Below are positions 8,264-18,091 of a stretch of 64,000 bases of DNA, piece by piece; the stretch's first letter is position 1, and each line of letters opens with the position of its first letter. The translations under genes were made by a program, and so were the position numbers. The DNA is from Muricoccus roseus (lineage in GTDB: Bacteria; Pseudomonadota; Alphaproteobacteria; Acetobacterales; Acetobacteraceae): the NCBI RefSeq assembly GCF_900141905.1, contig NZ_FQZF01000009.1:62001-126000 (forward strand), read 5' to 3'. The notes below the pieces were generated by a model. It ran no database searches. It saw nothing but the letters and a program-made list of their open reading frames with translations, and had not been told where the DNA came from.

Positions 8264-11149
8264 TCAACCCAGGCCGAGCGCCTGGCGAACCAGCGCTTCC
8301 TGCTGCTGCGCGTGAACCTTGGCAAGCCCCGTCGCGGGGCTCGCGGCCGCAGGGCGCCCGACATAGGTCGGGCGCTTGGCCTTGCCACCCATGGCGGTCA
8401 GCACGCCTTCGATCTTCCGGTCGAGGAAGTTCCAGGCGCCCATGTTCTCCGGCTCCTCCTGGCACCACACCACCTCGGCCTTGCTGTAGGGGGCCAGGAT
8501 CTTGGGCAGGGTGATGCTCGGGAAGGGGTAGAGCTGCTCGATCCGGATGATGGCGACGTCCTTCACGCCCTTGTCGCGACGCTCCTGCAGCAGGTCGTAG
8601 TAGACCTTGCCGGTGCAGAGCACGACGCGCTTCACCTTCTCGGGCGCCACCAGCTCGTCCACCTCCGGCAGCACCACCTGGAAGCGGCTGCCCGGGCCGA
8701 ACTCGGCCAGCGAGGACACCGCCAGCTTGTGCCGCAGCAGGGACTTCGGCGTCATCAGCACCAGCGGCTTGCGGTAGTTCGCGCGCAGCTGGCGGCGCAG
8801 CGCATGGAAGTAGTTGGCGGGGGTGGTGATGTTCCCCACCCGCATGTTCCGCTCCGCGCAAAGCTGCAGGTAGCGCTCCAGGCGCGCGGAGGAGTGCTCC
8901 GGCCCCTGCCCCTCATAGCCATGCGGCAGCAGCATCACGAGCCCGGACATCCGCAGCCACTTCGTCTCCGCGGAGGCGACGAACTGGTCGATGATGACCT
9001 GCGCGCCGTTGGCGAAGTCGCCGAACTGCCCCTCCCACAGGACCAGCGTGTTCGGGTCCGCCAGGGAGTAGCCGTAGTCGAAGCCGAGGACGCCGAACTC
9101 CGAGAGGAGGGAGTTGAAGGCCTCGAGCTTCCTCTGCCCCTCGCGGATGTTGTTCAGCGGAACGTATTCGGCCTGGCTCTGCTGGTCGATCAGATAAGCA
9201 TGCCGCTGGGAGAAGGTGCCGCGCTGAACGTCCTCGCCCGAGAGGCGGACGCGGTGGCCCTCCACCAGCAGCGATCCGAAGGCCAGCGCCTCGCCGGTCG
9301 CCCAGTCGATGCCCTCGCCCGTCTCGATGGCCTGCTTCTTGGCCTCGAGCTGGCGGAGGATCTTCGGGTTGGCGTTGAAGCCCTCCGGCACGCGGGAGAG
9401 GGCGGCGCCCACCTCGCGCAGGGTGTCGGGCTGCACCGCCGTGTCGGTCTCGGCCTCCGGCTCGTCATTGCCGGCGGCCTTCAGCCCGGCCCAGTGGCCC
9501 TCCAGCCAGTCGGCCTTGTTGGGCTTGAAGCTCTGGCTGGCCTGGAAGGCCTCGTCCAGCTTCGCGAAGAAGGCATCCTGGATGGCCTGGGCCTCGGCCT
9601 CGGGCACCGCACCCTCGGCCGCCAGCTTCTGCGCATACTTCGTGCGCGTCGTCGGCGTCTCCTTGATGCGGGCATACATCAGGGGCTGGGTGAAGGCCGG
9701 CTCGTCGCTCTCGTTATGGCCGTGGCGACGGTAGCAGACGATGTCGAGCACGATGTCGGTGGCAAACTTCAGCCGGAACTCGGTGGCGAGCCGGGCGCAG
9801 AACACCACCGCCTCCGGGTCGTCCCCGTTCACGTGCAGGATCGGCGCCTGGACCGACTTGGCCACATCCGTGCAGTACAGGCCCGAATAGGCATGCGCCG
9901 GGGTGGTGGTGAAGCCGATCTGGTTGTTGGTCACCACATGCACGGTGCCGCCGACGCGGTAGCCGATGAGCTGGCTCATCGCCATCGTCTCATAAACCAC
10001 GCCCTGGCCGGCGAAGGCCGCGTCGCCATGCAGCAGGATGGCCATGACGGACTTGCGGCCGGTGTCGGCGGCCATGTCCTGGCGGGCACGCACCTTGCCG
10101 ATCACCACCGGGTCCACCGCTTCCAGGTGGGACGGGTTGGGCTGCAGCGAGAGGTGGACCGGCCGCCCCTCGATCTCGACATCCGTGGAGGTGCCGAGAT
10201 GGTACTTCACGTCGCCCGAGCCCTGGACGTCCTCGGCATGGCCGGCGCCCTTGAACTCGGCGAAGACCTGGGTGAAGGACTTCTTCACCACGTTCACCAG
10301 CGTGGACAGGCGGCCGCGATGCGCCATGCCGATGGCGATCTCGCCCACGCCACCCTGGGCCGCGGTGGCGATGACCGCCTGCAGCGCGGGGATGGTGGAT
10401 TCGCCACCCTCCAGCCCGAAGCGCTTCGTGCCCACGAACTTGCGGGCGCAATAGGCCTCGAAGCCCTCGGCCTCGGTCAGCTGCTGCAGGATGGTGCGCT
10501 TCTCATCCTTGCCGAAGCCACTCCGCCAGGGCGCGCCCTCGACGCGCTGCTGGATGAAGGCCTTCTGCTCCGGGTCCTGGATGTGCATGAACTCGACGCC
10601 GATCGTGCCGCAATAGCTGGCCTTCAGGATCGAGAGGATCTCGCGCAGCGTCGCCGTCTCGCGGCCCAGCACCTTGTCGATGAAGATGGGGCGGTCGAGG
10701 TCGGCGTCGGAGAAGCCGTAGGTCTTCGGGTCCAGCTCCGCATGCAGCTTCTTCTTCTGCAGGCCCAGCGGGTCCAGGTCGGCTTCCAGATGGCCGCGCA
10801 CGCGATAGGCGCGAATGAGCATCAGGGCACGGATGGAATCCAGCACCTGCTGCTTGCTGGCCGCGGGGTCGGCCGGCTTGGCGGCCGGGGCGGCGCCCTT
10901 GTCGCCCTTGCCCTTGGCCGCCGGCGGCGCCTCCGGCTCGGGCGCGAAGCCGCCGCGCGGGCGCGGGGCCCAGGAAGCGCCGGCGGCATCCCCCAGCACG
11001 GCCCGCGCGTCATCGTTCAGCGCCGCGAACAGCTCCTGGAAGGAGGCGTCCACGCTGTCCGGGGCCTGGACCCAGCGGGCGTAAAGATCGGCGAGGAAGG
11101 TGGCATTCGCCCCCGTCATCGCACTGGCTAGGATGTCCACTCCGGGCAT
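8264..11149 (-). CDS. odhA: 2-oxoglutarate dehydrogenase E1 component
   Basis: This 961-residue thiamine-diphosphate enzyme decarboxylates 2-oxoglutarate in the TCA cycle. Visible landmarks are the N-terminal helix [17 protein letters not shown], the [14 protein letters not shown] region, the ThDP/Mg segment [20 protein letters not shown] followed by NNQIGFTT, and C-terminal [11 protein letters not shown] and HEIL-like loops. Length is typical. Start 11149 has GGAG just upstream; an ATG at 11119 is the alternative. It leads the odhA-odhB pair. An insertion of about 17 kb separates it from sucD, its usual upstream neighbour. Confidence 0.95.
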   Translation of the reverse strand: MPGVDILASAMTGANATFLADLYARWVQAPDSVDASFQELFAALNDDARAVLGDAAGASWAPRPRGGFAPEPEAPPAAKGKGDKGAAPAAKPADPAASKQQVLDSIRALMLIRAYRVRGHLEADLDPLGLQKKKLHAELDPKTYGFSDADLDRPIFIDKVLGRETATLREILSILKASYCGTIGVEFMHIQDPEQKAFIQQRVEGAPWRSGFGKDEKRTILQQLTEAEGFEAYCARKFVGTKRFGLEGGESTIPALQAVIATAAQGGVGEIAIGMAHRGRLSTLVNVVKKSFTQVFAEFKGAGHAEDVQGSGDVKYHLGTSTDVEIEGRPVHLSLQPNPSHLEAVDPVVIGKVRARQDMAADTGRKSVMAILLHGDAAFAGQGVVYETMAMSQLIGYRVGGTVHVVTNNQIGFTTTPAHAYSGLYCTDVAKSVQAPILHVNGDDPEAVVFCARLATEFRLKFATDIVLDIVCYRRHGHNESDEPAFTQPLMYARIKETPTTRTKYAQKLAAEGAVPEAEAQAIQDAFFAKLDEAFQASQSFKPNKADWLEGHWAGLKAAGNDEPEAETDTAVQPDTLREVGAALSRVPEGFNANPKILRQLEAKKQAIETGEGIDWATGEALAFGSLLVEGHRVRLSGEDVQRGTFSQRHAYLIDQQSQAEYVPLNNIREGQRKLEAFNSLLSEFGVLGFDYGYSLADPNTLVLWEGQFGDFANGAQVIIDQFVASAETKWLRMSGLVMLLPHGYEGQGPEHSSARLERYLQLCAERNMRVGNITTPANYFHALRRQLRANYRKPLVLMTPKSLLRHKLAVSSLAEFGPGSRFQVVLPEVDELVAPEKVKRVVLCTGKVYYDLLQERRDKGVKDVAIIRIEQLYPFPSITLPKILAPYSKAEVVWCQEEPENMGAWNFLDRKIEGVLTAMGGKAKRPTYVGRPAAASPATGLAKVHAQQQEALVRQALGLG

Positions 11150-11497
11150 GGTGCTCCGCTTCTCGGCTGATCGGGCTGGTAGGGGGTTAGGACTTCATCG
11201 GGGCAGGTCTGTGGCAGGGCGACAACCGGTGTCCCGGAGCCACATCGAGCCGCCACGCAATATCTGGACCTGTATCCGTTTCCATTCCGTTGCTCTCCGG
11301 GGCATCGCCCGGGCTCCCGCGCACCAATTGGGCGGTGGCGCGCCGCTTGTCACCCGTCTTACCGGCATGTCAGGCCGGCGCAAGGCGGGGCTCGCTCACA
11401 ACTCCCAGAAACCGGGTCCGACAAGCCGGTCCGGCCGCGCCCGGAGGGGGGGGGCACGGCCGAACATGGGGCCAAAGGCAGGGCCAAAGCGGAGGTC
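11150..11497. other. Intergenic stretch between ilvE and odhA
   Basis: 348 bases between the odhA start and the ilvE stop, both minus strand. It should hold the odhA promoter and leader. I see no tRNA, no convincing ORF and no copy of the dispersed repeat. The only structure noted is an imperfect GC-rich inverted repeat near 11430-11460. Confidence 0.6.
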
Positions 11498-12397
11498 TCA
11501 GGCGGCGCGGCGCAGCACCTCCTCCGGGCTCATCCGCACCAGCCGGCCATATTCGGCCACCAGGGCTTCCGTGATCCGCCCCGGGGTGAAGTGGTGCTCG
11601 CCGATCCGTCGCACCGGCGTCACCTCGGCCGCGGTCCCGGCCAGGAAGACCTCGCTCGCCCGGCCGATCTCCTCCGCCGCGATGGTGCGCTCCACCACCT
11701 TCATCTGGGCCTGCCGGGCCAGGTTCATCACTGTGCGGCGGGTAATGCCGTCCAGGAAGCCGACCGGCGACGGCGTGTGCAGCGCGCCATCGAAGACGAA
11801 GAAGGCGTTGGCCCCCGTGGCCTCCGCCACGTCGCCCTTCCAGTCCAGCATCAGGGCGTCGTCGAAGCCCTCCGCCGCCGCGGCATGCTTGGACATGGTG
11901 CCGATCATATAGAGGCCCGTCGCCTTGGAGGCCGTCGGCGCCGTGTCCGGCGCCGGCCGCCGCCACTTCGCCATGCCCAGGGTGATCCCCCGCATCCGGT
12001 CCTCGCCGAACAGGTTCGGCCAGGCCCAGGCGGCGATCGCCACATGGATGCGGGTGTTCTGGGCCGCCACCGCCAGCATCTCGCTGCCGCGATAGGCGAT
12101 CGGGCGCAGATAGGCCTCGGTCAGGCCGTTGCGCCGCATGGTCTCGGTGCAGGCCGCGTCGATCTCCGCCACCGTCCAGGGAATCTCGAAGCCAAGGATC
12201 CGGGCGCTTTCGAACAGCCGCTCGGTATGCTCGCGCAGCTTGAACACATGGCCGGAATAGGCCCGTTCGCCCTCGAACACACCGCTGGCATAATGCAGCC
12301 CATGAGTGAGCACATGAAGCTTGGCATCGCGCCAGGGGACGAAGGATCCGTCGAACCAGATCCAGCCGTCGCGGTCGTCGAAGGGGGGCGGAGCCAT
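11498..12397 (-). CDS. ilvE: Branched-chain amino acid aminotransferase (class IV)
   Basis: This 299-residue PLP enzyme performs the last step of Leu, Ile and Val synthesis. K158 (TASKATGLY) aligns in position and context with the Schiff-base lysine of E. coli IlvE, and GFDDALMLD follows. HGLHYASGVFEGERAY forms the usual N-terminal pocket. The ATG at 12397 is preceded by AGAGGA; a GTG 30 bases further upstream is possible. It is transcribed away from the marR-RR-HK operon. A second, unrelated-subtype aminotransferase lies at 21.7-22.8 kb, so one of them may have a different substrate range, for example D-amino acids or a degradation role. Confidence 0.9.
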   Translation of the reverse strand: MAPPPFDDRDGWIWFDGSFVPWRDAKLHVLTHGLHYASGVFEGERAYSGHVFKLREHTERLFESARILGFEIPWTVAEIDAACTETMRRNGLTEAYLRPIAYRGSEMLAVAAQNTRIHVAIAAWAWPNLFGEDRMRGITLGMAKWRRPAPDTAPTASKATGLYMIGTMSKHAAAAEGFDDALMLDWKGDVAEATGANAFFVFDGALHTPSPVGFLDGITRRTVMNLARQAQMKVVERTIAAEEIGRASEVFLAGTAAEVTPVRRIGEHHFTPGRITEALVAEYGRLVRMSPEEVLRRAA

Positions 12398-12425
12398 GGC
12401 GAAATCCTCTGCTGCAATGCGGAAC

Positions 12426-12438
12426 ACGCTTGAAGCGT
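12426..12438. promoter_or_regulatory. Palindrome between ilvE and the marR-type gene
   Basis: The perfect palindrome ACGCTT-G-AAGCGT lies in the divergent, AT-richer spacer between ilvE and the MarR-type gene. The dimeric MarR protein encoded next door is a plausible ligand, which would link control of both directions. This is inference. Confidence 0.45.
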
Positions 12439-12524
12439 AATTTTATTTCTCTAAGTGCATTCACGCTAAAATGGTCGGCATGTTTGAGTCAACGATGCTG
12501 ACCCAATCAAGGAGCAGGGCAGCC

Positions 12525-13178
12525 ATGCCTGAAGGGATGGACACACGCACCGGCGGGGCGGGAGGGCAGCCCGGCGCGTCAGGCGGAGCAGGCGCCGCCG
12601 GCCGCAACCTGCTCTTCCTGCGGGAGGAGGAGCTGCGCCTCGCGCAGGACCTCCTCTTCTTCGGCTACCGGGACTTCACCGCCGGGCCGGACGCCATCCT
12701 GGCCGAGATGGGGATGGGCCGCGCCCATCACCGCGTGCTGCACTTCCTCGGGCGCCGCCCCGGCCTCACCGTGGGTGAGCTGCTATCCATCCTCGCCATC
12801 ACCAAGCAGTCCCTCTCGCGGGTGCTCACGCCCCTGATGCAGCAGGGCTATGTCGCCCAGAGTCCCGGCCGCGCCGACCGCCGCCAGCGCCTGCTCGCCC
12901 TCACGCCCGAGGGAGAGGCGCTGGAGCGCCGCCTCTTCGAGCGCCAGCGCGAAACCGTCACCCGCGCCTATCGCGAAGCCGGGCCGGTGGCGGTGGAGGG
13001 CTTCCGCCATGTCATGCGGGGGCTGATGGGGCCCGAGGCCCGCAAGGCGCTGGAGCGGCTGGGCGGGACGGACCGCCCCTCCGCCCGCGCCGTGCCGGCC
13101 CAGGGAGCATCGCCAGGGGCGCCCCATGCCGGGCCGCGCCCGCCCGCGCCCAAGCCCATGCCGGGGAAGGCCCCATGA
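12525..13178 (+). CDS. MarR family transcriptional regulator (PetP-like)
   Basis: This 217-residue winged-helix protein has a MarR core: ILAEMGMGRAHHRVLHFLGRRPGLTVGELLSILAITKQSLSRVLTPLMQQGYV, then the wing GRADRRQRLLALTPEG. The N-terminus (Gly/Ala-rich) and C-terminus (Pro/Ala-rich) are extended and low complexity. AAGGAG precedes the ATG at 12525. Its stop overlaps the start of the response regulator by 4 bases. A MarR protein next to an OmpR-type regulator is the arrangement known as petP-petR in Rhodobacter, so the three genes probably act as one control unit. Confidence 0.85.
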   Translation: MPEGMDTRTGGAGGQPGASGGAGAAGRNLLFLREEELRLAQDLLFFGYRDFTAGPDAILAEMGMGRAHHRVLHFLGRRPGLTVGELLSILAITKQSLSRVLTPLMQQGYVAQSPGRADRRQRLLALTPEGEALERRLFERQRETVTRAYREAGPVAVEGFRHVMRGLMGPEARKALERLGGTDRPSARAVPAQGASPGAPHAGPRPPAPKPMPGKAP

Positions 13179-13870
13179 CGGACAGCGCCGCCCATCTCCT
13201 CGTGGTGGACGACGATTCGCGCCTGCGAGCCCTGCTCCAGCGCTTCCTCGCGGAGCAGGGCTTCCGCGTCACCGTCGCCGGCGATGCCGCCGCGGCCCGG
13301 CAGGCGCTGGGCGCGATGGAATACGACCTGATGGTGCTCGACGTGATGATGCCGGGCGAAACCGGGCTGGAGCTGACCGAAAGCCTGCGCCGCACCGGGC
13401 AGGACGTGCCCATCCTCATGCTCACCGCCGCCGGCGCGCCGGATGACCGGATCGCGGGGTTCGAGCACGGGGCGGACGACTACCTGGCCAAGCCCTTCGA
13501 CCCGCGCGAGCTGGCGCTGCGCATCCGCACCATCCTCAAGCGCGCCGCGCCGCCCGCCTCCGCCCCGCTGCCCCCGGTGCAGCTCGGGCTCCGCTGGTTC
13601 GATGCCGAGCGCGGCGAGCTGCGCGGGCCGGAGGGCGTGACCCGGCTGACGGGCGGAGAGGCCGCCCTGCTGGTCGCCCTGGCCCGCCGCGGCGGCGAGG
13701 TGCTCTCGCGCGAGGAGATCGCGGCCGCCATGGGCACGCCCGAGGCCGGGGAGCGCGCGGTGGACGTGACCGTCACCCGGCTGCGCCGCAAGATCGAGCC
13801 CGACCCGCGCGAGCCGCGTTTCCTGCACACGGTCCGCCACAAGGGCTATGTGCTGCGGCCGGGGGCCTGA
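13175..13870 (+). CDS. OmpR/PetR-type response regulator
   Basis: This 231-residue regulator has a receiver domain (about 6-120) with acidic pocket D12/D13, phospho-acceptor D56 (VLDVMMPG), T84 and K106 (YLAKPFDP), followed by an OmpR-type winged-helix DNA-binding domain (about 135-230; DVTVTRLRRKIEPDPREPRFLHTVRHKGYVL). It starts inside the stop of the MarR gene and is followed at once by its histidine kinase, so the pair is a cognate two-component system. The signal and regulon are unknown. Confidence 0.92.
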   Translation: MTDSAAHLLVVDDDSRLRALLQRFLAEQGFRVTVAGDAAAARQALGAMEYDLMVLDVMMPGETGLELTESLRRTGQDVPILMLTAAGAPDDRIAGFEHGADDYLAKPFDPRELALRIRTILKRAAPPASAPLPPVQLGLRWFDAERGELRGPEGVTRLTGGEAALLVALARRGGEVLSREEIAAAMGTPEAGERAVDVTVTRLRRKIEPDPREPRFLHTVRHKGYVLRPGA

Positions 13871-15328
13871 ATGCCCCAGCCGGGAGGTTCCGCCATGGCG
13901 CCCGATATCGGACCGAAGGGCATCCATCCCGACCCGGGATGGGCCGACGCGCCGCCGCCCGAGGCCCGGGCCTGCCCGCCGGCCTGGACCCGCCGGCGCC
14001 GGCTGCGCGGCACCATCAGCGCCGCCCTGCGCCCCTTCGTGCCGCGCGGCCTGCTGGCGCGCGCGCTGCTCATCATCCTCATCCCCCTGGTGGTCACCCA
14101 GGGCATCGCGCTGCAGATCTTCTACGGCACGCATCTCGACGTGATCTCGCGCCGCCTGGCCGGGGGCGTGGCCGGGGATGTCGGGATGGTGGTGGAGCTG
14201 CTCTCCCGCTACCCCGTGCAGGAGGAGCGGGGCTGGATCTTCCGCGAGGCCGCCTGGCGGCTGGACCTCTCCCTCGCCTTCGAACCGGGGGCGACGCTGG
14301 GCCGGACCCCCGCCCGCTCGGCGAGCCTGCCGCTGCTGCCGCTGGAGGAGGACCTGGACAACGCCCTGCGCGAACGCCTGCGCCTGAACTTCGACACGGA
14401 CTGGCAGAGCGACCCGCGCAGCGTGATCATCCGCGTGGGCCTGCCGGACGGCGTGCTGCATGTGGAGGCGCCCCGGAAGCGGCTCTTCTCCGGCACGCTC
14501 TATCTCTTCGTCATCTGGCTCGTCGGCGCCTCGCTGCTGCTCTTCGTCGTCGCGGCCCTGTTCATGAAGAACCAGGTGCGCGCCCTGCGGCGCCTGGCCG
14601 CCGCCGCCGAGGCCTTCGGCAAGGGGCGGGAAACCGGGCCGATCAAGCCCGAGGGCGCCAGCGAGGTGCGGCAGGCCGCCGCCGCCTTCAACGGCATGCG
14701 GGCCAATATCCGCCGCTTCGTCACCCAGCGGACCGAGATGCTGGCCGGCATCAGCCACGACCTCCGCACTCCCCTCACCCGCCTGCGCCTCGGCCTCGCC
14801 ATGCTGCCCTCCGACGCGCAGGAGGATGCCGTGGCCATGACCCAGGACGTGGAGGAGATGGAGCGCATGGTCGCCTCCTACCTCGCCTTCGCGCGAGGCG
14901 AGGTGCTGGAGGCCGCCGAACCCACCGACCTCGTGGCCCTGGCACGGGACATGGCGAGCCGCGGCGCGAGCGACGGGCCGGCGGTGGAGGTGGAGGCCCC
15001 GCCCTCCCTCACCCTGCCGCTGCGGGCGGATGCCCTGCGCCGCTGCCTCGGCAACCTGCTGGACAACGCCCGGCGCCACGCCGCGCGGGTGACCATCACC
15101 GTCCGGGCCACCCCGGGCTGGGCGGAGCTGGCGGTGGACGACGATGGCCCCGGCATTCCGGCCGCGGCGCGCGAGGGGGCCTTCAAGCCCTTCGCCAGCT
15201 TCTCCTCCGGCGGCACCGGGCTCGGCCTCGCCATTGCCCGCGACATCGCCCGGGCCCATGGCGGGGAGATCGCGCTAGGGGAGAGCCCGATGGGCGGCTT
15301 GCGGGCGACCATCCGCCTCCCGATGTGA
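13871..15328 (+). CDS. Membrane sensor histidine kinase (EnvZ-like)
   Basis: This 485-residue kinase has a basic N-terminus, TM1 (about 62-85), a periplasmic sensor of about 120 residues, TM2 (about 208-232), a HAMP linker (about 230-285), a phospho-acceptor box with H296 (AGISHDLRTPLTRLRLG), the N box LGNLLDNARRH (about 393-403), and G boxes DDDGPGIPA and GGTGLGLAIARDI. It starts on the base after the regulator stop. Domain layout matches EnvZ-type kinases. The periplasmic domain gives no clue to the ligand. Confidence 0.92.
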   Translation: MPQPGGSAMAPDIGPKGIHPDPGWADAPPPEARACPPAWTRRRRLRGTISAALRPFVPRGLLARALLIILIPLVVTQGIALQIFYGTHLDVISRRLAGGVAGDVGMVVELLSRYPVQEERGWIFREAAWRLDLSLAFEPGATLGRTPARSASLPLLPLEEDLDNALRERLRLNFDTDWQSDPRSVIIRVGLPDGVLHVEAPRKRLFSGTLYLFVIWLVGASLLLFVVAALFMKNQVRALRRLAAAAEAFGKGRETGPIKPEGASEVRQAAAAFNGMRANIRRFVTQRTEMLAGISHDLRTPLTRLRLGLAMLPSDAQEDAVAMTQDVEEMERMVASYLAFARGEVLEAAEPTDLVALARDMASRGASDGPAVEVEAPPSLTLPLRADALRRCLGNLLDNARRHAARVTITVRATPGWAELAVDDDGPGIPAAAREGAFKPFASFSSGGTGLGLAIARDIARAHGGEIALGESPMGGLRATIRLPM

Positions 15329-15367
15329 GCGACGCGGGGGGCCGCCCCGCGAAACCGGGCGGTTACA

Positions 15368-15383
15368 GGCAGCGCGCGCTGCC
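15368..15383. promoter_or_regulatory. 16-bp perfect palindrome upstream of cysE
   Basis: GGCAGCGC-GCGCTGCC, a perfect 16-bp palindrome, ends 32 bases before the cysE start, between the kinase gene and cysE. It could be an operator or part of a hairpin in the cysE leader. No protein can be assigned. Confidence 0.4.
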
Positions 15384-15415
15384 CTATGGATTCCGGACCT
15401 CGAGGGAGCGGAACG

Positions 15416-16249
15416 ATGGACGGTTTCGACATGGAGGCGGGCTCCGCGGAATCCGGCTTCGGTCCCGAGCCCGGGGCCGAGGAGCTCTGGGCCGCCCTGC
15501 GTGACGAGGCCGTCGCCGCCGCCCATTCCGAACCCGTCCTGCGCGGGCTGCTCGAACTCGCCGTGCTGCGCCACGAATCGCTCGCCCCGGCCCTTGCCGC
15601 GCTGCTCGCCCGCAAGCTGTCCGAGGCGCTGATGCCGGCGGAGCGGCTGGAGGACCTGGTGCGGGCGGCCGGGCAGGCGCTGATCGGCCTCGCCGCCGCC
15701 GACCTCGCCGCCAATCGTCGGCGAGACCCGGCAGCCCGGGGCTGGCTCACGCCCTTCCTGCACTACAAGGGCTTCCATGCCCTCTCCTGGCACCGGGTCG
15801 CGCATGGGCTGTGGCGGGAAGGCCGCTTCGACCTGGCCCTTTATCTCCAGAGCCGCTGCTCCCTCGTCTTCGGCGTGGACATCCACCCCGCCGTGCCCGT
15901 CGGGCGCGGGGTGTTCATCGACCACGCGACCGGCGTGGTGGTGGGCGAGACGGCGGTGATCGGGAACGACGTCTCGATCCTGCAGGAGGTGACGCTGGGC
16001 GGCACCGGCAAACAGCGGGGCGACCGGCACCCGAAGGTGCGGGACGGCGTGCTCCTCTCGGCCGGCGCCAAGGTGCTGGGCAACATCGAAATCGGGCGCG
16101 GGGCCAAGGTGGGCGCGGGCAGCGTGGTGCTGGCCGACGTGCCGCCCTGTGCCACCGTCGCCGGCGTGCCCGCCCGCGTGGTGGGCTGGTGCCGGGACGC
16201 CGTGCCGGCCCTCGCCATGGACCAGAGTCTGCCGCCAGGGACGGCCTGA
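15416..16249 (+). CDS. cysE: Serine O-acetyltransferase
   Basis: This 277-residue enzyme makes O-acetylserine, the precursor of cysteine. An N-terminal helical domain (about 10-130) is followed by a left-handed beta-helix of hexapeptide repeats. The core GVDIHPAVPVGRGVFIDHATGVVVGE carries the catalytic D-H pair, and LGGTGKQRGDRHPKVRDG is the family loop. GAGGGAG lies 9 bases before the ATG at 15416. It follows the two-component genes on the same strand but after an 87-base gap with a palindrome, so it may have its own promoter. Confidence 0.93.
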   Translation: MDGFDMEAGSAESGFGPEPGAEELWAALRDEAVAAAHSEPVLRGLLELAVLRHESLAPALAALLARKLSEALMPAERLEDLVRAAGQALIGLAAADLAANRRRDPAARGWLTPFLHYKGFHALSWHRVAHGLWREGRFDLALYLQSRCSLVFGVDIHPAVPVGRGVFIDHATGVVVGETAVIGNDVSILQEVTLGGTGKQRGDRHPKVRDGVLLSAGAKVLGNIEIGRGAKVGAGSVVLADVPPCATVAGVPARVVGWCRDAVPALAMDQSLPPGTA

Positions 16250-16287
16250 GGCCCGGGGCTTTTCCGGGTTCTTGCTCTGGTTAGGTC

Positions 16288-16527
16288 GGTCTGTCCCGGG
16301 GAGAGGAAGAAGGAATTCTTCCTCTCCCCGGACCCCTCACCATCATCTTCTTTTAGAGGTTTGGAATCACTCGGCGGACGGTGCGCCTGAGGTCCACGAC
16401 CTCAGGCGACTGCAAGGGCAGGATATGCACCCTGCAAACCAGAGACCCCTTCGATCATCGTATCCACGGCAGTCAGACGGGGTTCCAAGGGCCTCAGGCC
16501 CTTGGCGGGTCGAGGGCGGAGCCCTCG
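16288..16527 (+). repeat. Dispersed hairpin repeat, copy 2
   Basis: This is a nearly complete copy placed after cysE. The first hairpin is perfect: CCGGGGAGAGGAAGAA, loop GGAA, then the 16-base complement (16296-16331). The second is GCCTGAGGTC-cac-GACCTCAGGC, the third CCAAGGGCC-tca-GGCCCTTGG, and the fourth CGAGGGC-gga-GCCCTCG. The 30 bases before it resemble those before copies 3 and 5, so the unit may begin a little further upstream. Confidence 0.92.
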
Positions 16528-16631
16528 GCATTACACCCGGTTCATCTCGTTTCCACATGGATACGAATTCACATGCCGGCTGGCGGAACCCCTGCCATGA
16601 TCCTCACGTCACACGGGAATGTGAGGCCACA

Positions 16632-16835
16632 ATGCGTTGGATCATCGGTGCTTTGTTTGTTGCTGCTTTCGCCAGCCTCGGCGGCGCGAGCCATGCGGTC
16701 ACCCCGGGTGCCATGACGGCCACGGTCGAGTCCGCCCGCGAGGCGACGACCTCCGTGACCGAGGTGGCCGCGCGCCGCCGCCCGGCCACGCATCGCCGCG
16801 TCACGCGCCACCGCCGCCCGGCGGTCACGCGCTAA
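16632..16835 (+). CDS. Small exported His/Arg-rich protein
   Basis: This 67-residue protein has a clear signal peptide (MRWIIGALFVAAFASLGGASHA) and a mature part of about 45 residues that ends in a strongly basic tail, ARRRPATHRRVTRHRRP. I do not recognise a family. The basic tail could bind nucleic acid, anionic polymer or metal outside the cytoplasm, but nothing shows which. It follows repeat copy 2 and ends at a strong bidirectional terminator, which supports it being a real transcribed gene. Confidence 0.6.
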   Translation: MRWIIGALFVAAFASLGGASHAVTPGAMTATVESAREATTSVTEVAARRRPATHRRVTRHRRPAVTR

Positions 16836-16865
16836 GCCTCCATTCTTCAGGGGGGCAGAACGGCG

Positions 16866-16895
16866 AAGGGCCCGGCGGGGAACCGCCGGGCCCTT
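16866..16895. terminator. Bidirectional terminator between the small exported gene and ychF
   Basis: A perfect 13-bp stem, AAGGGCCCGGCGG with CCGCCGGGCCCTT, encloses a GGAA loop. It lies 30 bases after the plus-strand stop and 14 bases after the ychF stop, so it can serve both converging transcripts. Confidence 0.8.
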
Positions 16896-16909
16896 GCCAT
16901 GTCAGGGTC

Positions 16910-18004
16910 TCACACGTTGAAGCGGAAGAGCAGGACGTCGCCGTCCTTGACGACATACTCCTTGCCCTCCACCCGCATCTTCCCGGCCTCCTTGGCGCCC
17001 TGCTCGCCGCCCAGCGCCACGAAGTCGTCGAAGGCGATGGTCTCGCAGGCGATGAAGCCGCGCTCGAAGTCGTTGTGGATGACCGCAGCGGCCTGCGGGG
17101 CCTTGGTTCCGCGGTTGATGGTCCAGGCGCGCGATTCCTTCGGCCCCACCGTGAAATAGGTGATGAGGCCGAGCAGCTCGTAGCCGGCGCGGATGATGCG
17201 ATCGAGGCCGCTATCCTTCAGCCCGAGGCTATCCAGGAACTCCGCCCGGTCCGCATCCGGCATCTGGCTGATCTCGGCCTCGATGGCGGCGGAGACGATG
17301 ACGGCCTTCGCGCCCTGGGCGCGGGCCATCTCCTCCACCCGCGCGGAATGGGCGTTGCCGGTGGCGGCCGAGCCTTCCTCCACGTTGCAGACATAGAGGA
17401 CGGGCTTCGTCGTCATCAGCTGCAGCCGGGCGGCCGCAGCCTCCTCGCCCTTGGGCACGGCGGTGCGGGCGGGCTTGCCATCGGCCAGCGCGGCGACGAT
17501 CGGCTCGGCCAGCGCCACGAAGGCCGCGCTCTCCTTGTCGCCGTTCTTCGCCTTCTTCTGGGCGGGGATCAGCCGCTTCTCGAGGCTGTCGAGGTCGGCG
17601 AGCATCAGCTCGGTCTCGACCGTCTCCGCGTCCCGCACCGGATCCACGCTGCCCTCGACATGGGTAATGTCCCCATCCTCGAAGCAGCGGAGGACGTGGA
17701 CGATCGCGTCCACCTCGCGGATGTTGGCGAGGAACTGGTTGCCCAGCCCTTCACCACGGGACGCACCGCGCACCAGCCCGGCGATGTCCACGAATTCGAG
17801 GGAGGTCGGCACCTTCTTGATGGACTTGCCGATGCGCGCCAGCTCATCCAGCCGCGGGTCGGGCACGGCCACGCGGCCGACATTCGGCTCGATCGTGCAG
17901 AAGGGATAGTTGGCGGCCTGGGCGGCGGCCGTCTGGGTGAGGGCGTTGAAGAGGGTGGACTTGCCGACATTGGGCAGGCCCACGATTCCGCAGTTGAAGC
18001 CCAT
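16910..18004 (-). CDS. ychF: Redox-regulated ATPase YchF (Obg family)
   Basis: This 364-residue translation-linked P-loop protein has G1 GLPNVGKST (9-17), a G3 region DIAGLV, and CNVEE in place of NKxD, the change that makes YchF prefer ATP over GTP. A coiled-coil insertion and a C-terminal TGS domain ([17 protein letters not shown]...[10 protein letters not shown]) follow. It is involved in ribosome function and oxidative-stress control. It is the last gene of rplY-pth-ychF, a conserved bacterial order. Confidence 0.95.
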   Translation of the reverse strand: MGFNCGIVGLPNVGKSTLFNALTQTAAAQAANYPFCTIEPNVGRVAVPDPRLDELARIGKSIKKVPTSLEFVDIAGLVRGASRGEGLGNQFLANIREVDAIVHVLRCFEDGDITHVEGSVDPVRDAETVETELMLADLDSLEKRLIPAQKKAKNGDKESAAFVALAEPIVAALADGKPARTAVPKGEEAAAARLQLMTTKPVLYVCNVEEGSAATGNAHSARVEEMARAQGAKAVIVSAAIEAEISQMPDADRAEFLDSLGLKDSGLDRIIRAGYELLGLITYFTVGPKESRAWTINRGTKAPQAAAVIHNDFERGFIACETIAFDDFVALGGEQGAKEAGKMRVEGKEYVVKDGDVLLFRFNV

Positions 18005-18091
18005 GGTGGCCTGCTTTTCCTTGGCTATCGGGGAGGATCTGGCGGTGGCTTACGCCGGGGTGGCGGGTGGAGGCTAGGGGTGCGTTCGGGG

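Noticed and set aside
7469-11131. Very long open frame (1220 codons) on the plus strand opposite odhA and odhB
   Set aside because: High GC gives open antisense frames with few stops. The minus-strand frame encodes complete OdhA with all family motifs; the antisense translation is low complexity and has no known domain.
11150-11497. tRNA or small RNA in the odhA upstream region
   Set aside because: No cloverleaf, T-loop GTTCNANNC motif or strong terminator could be found by eye.
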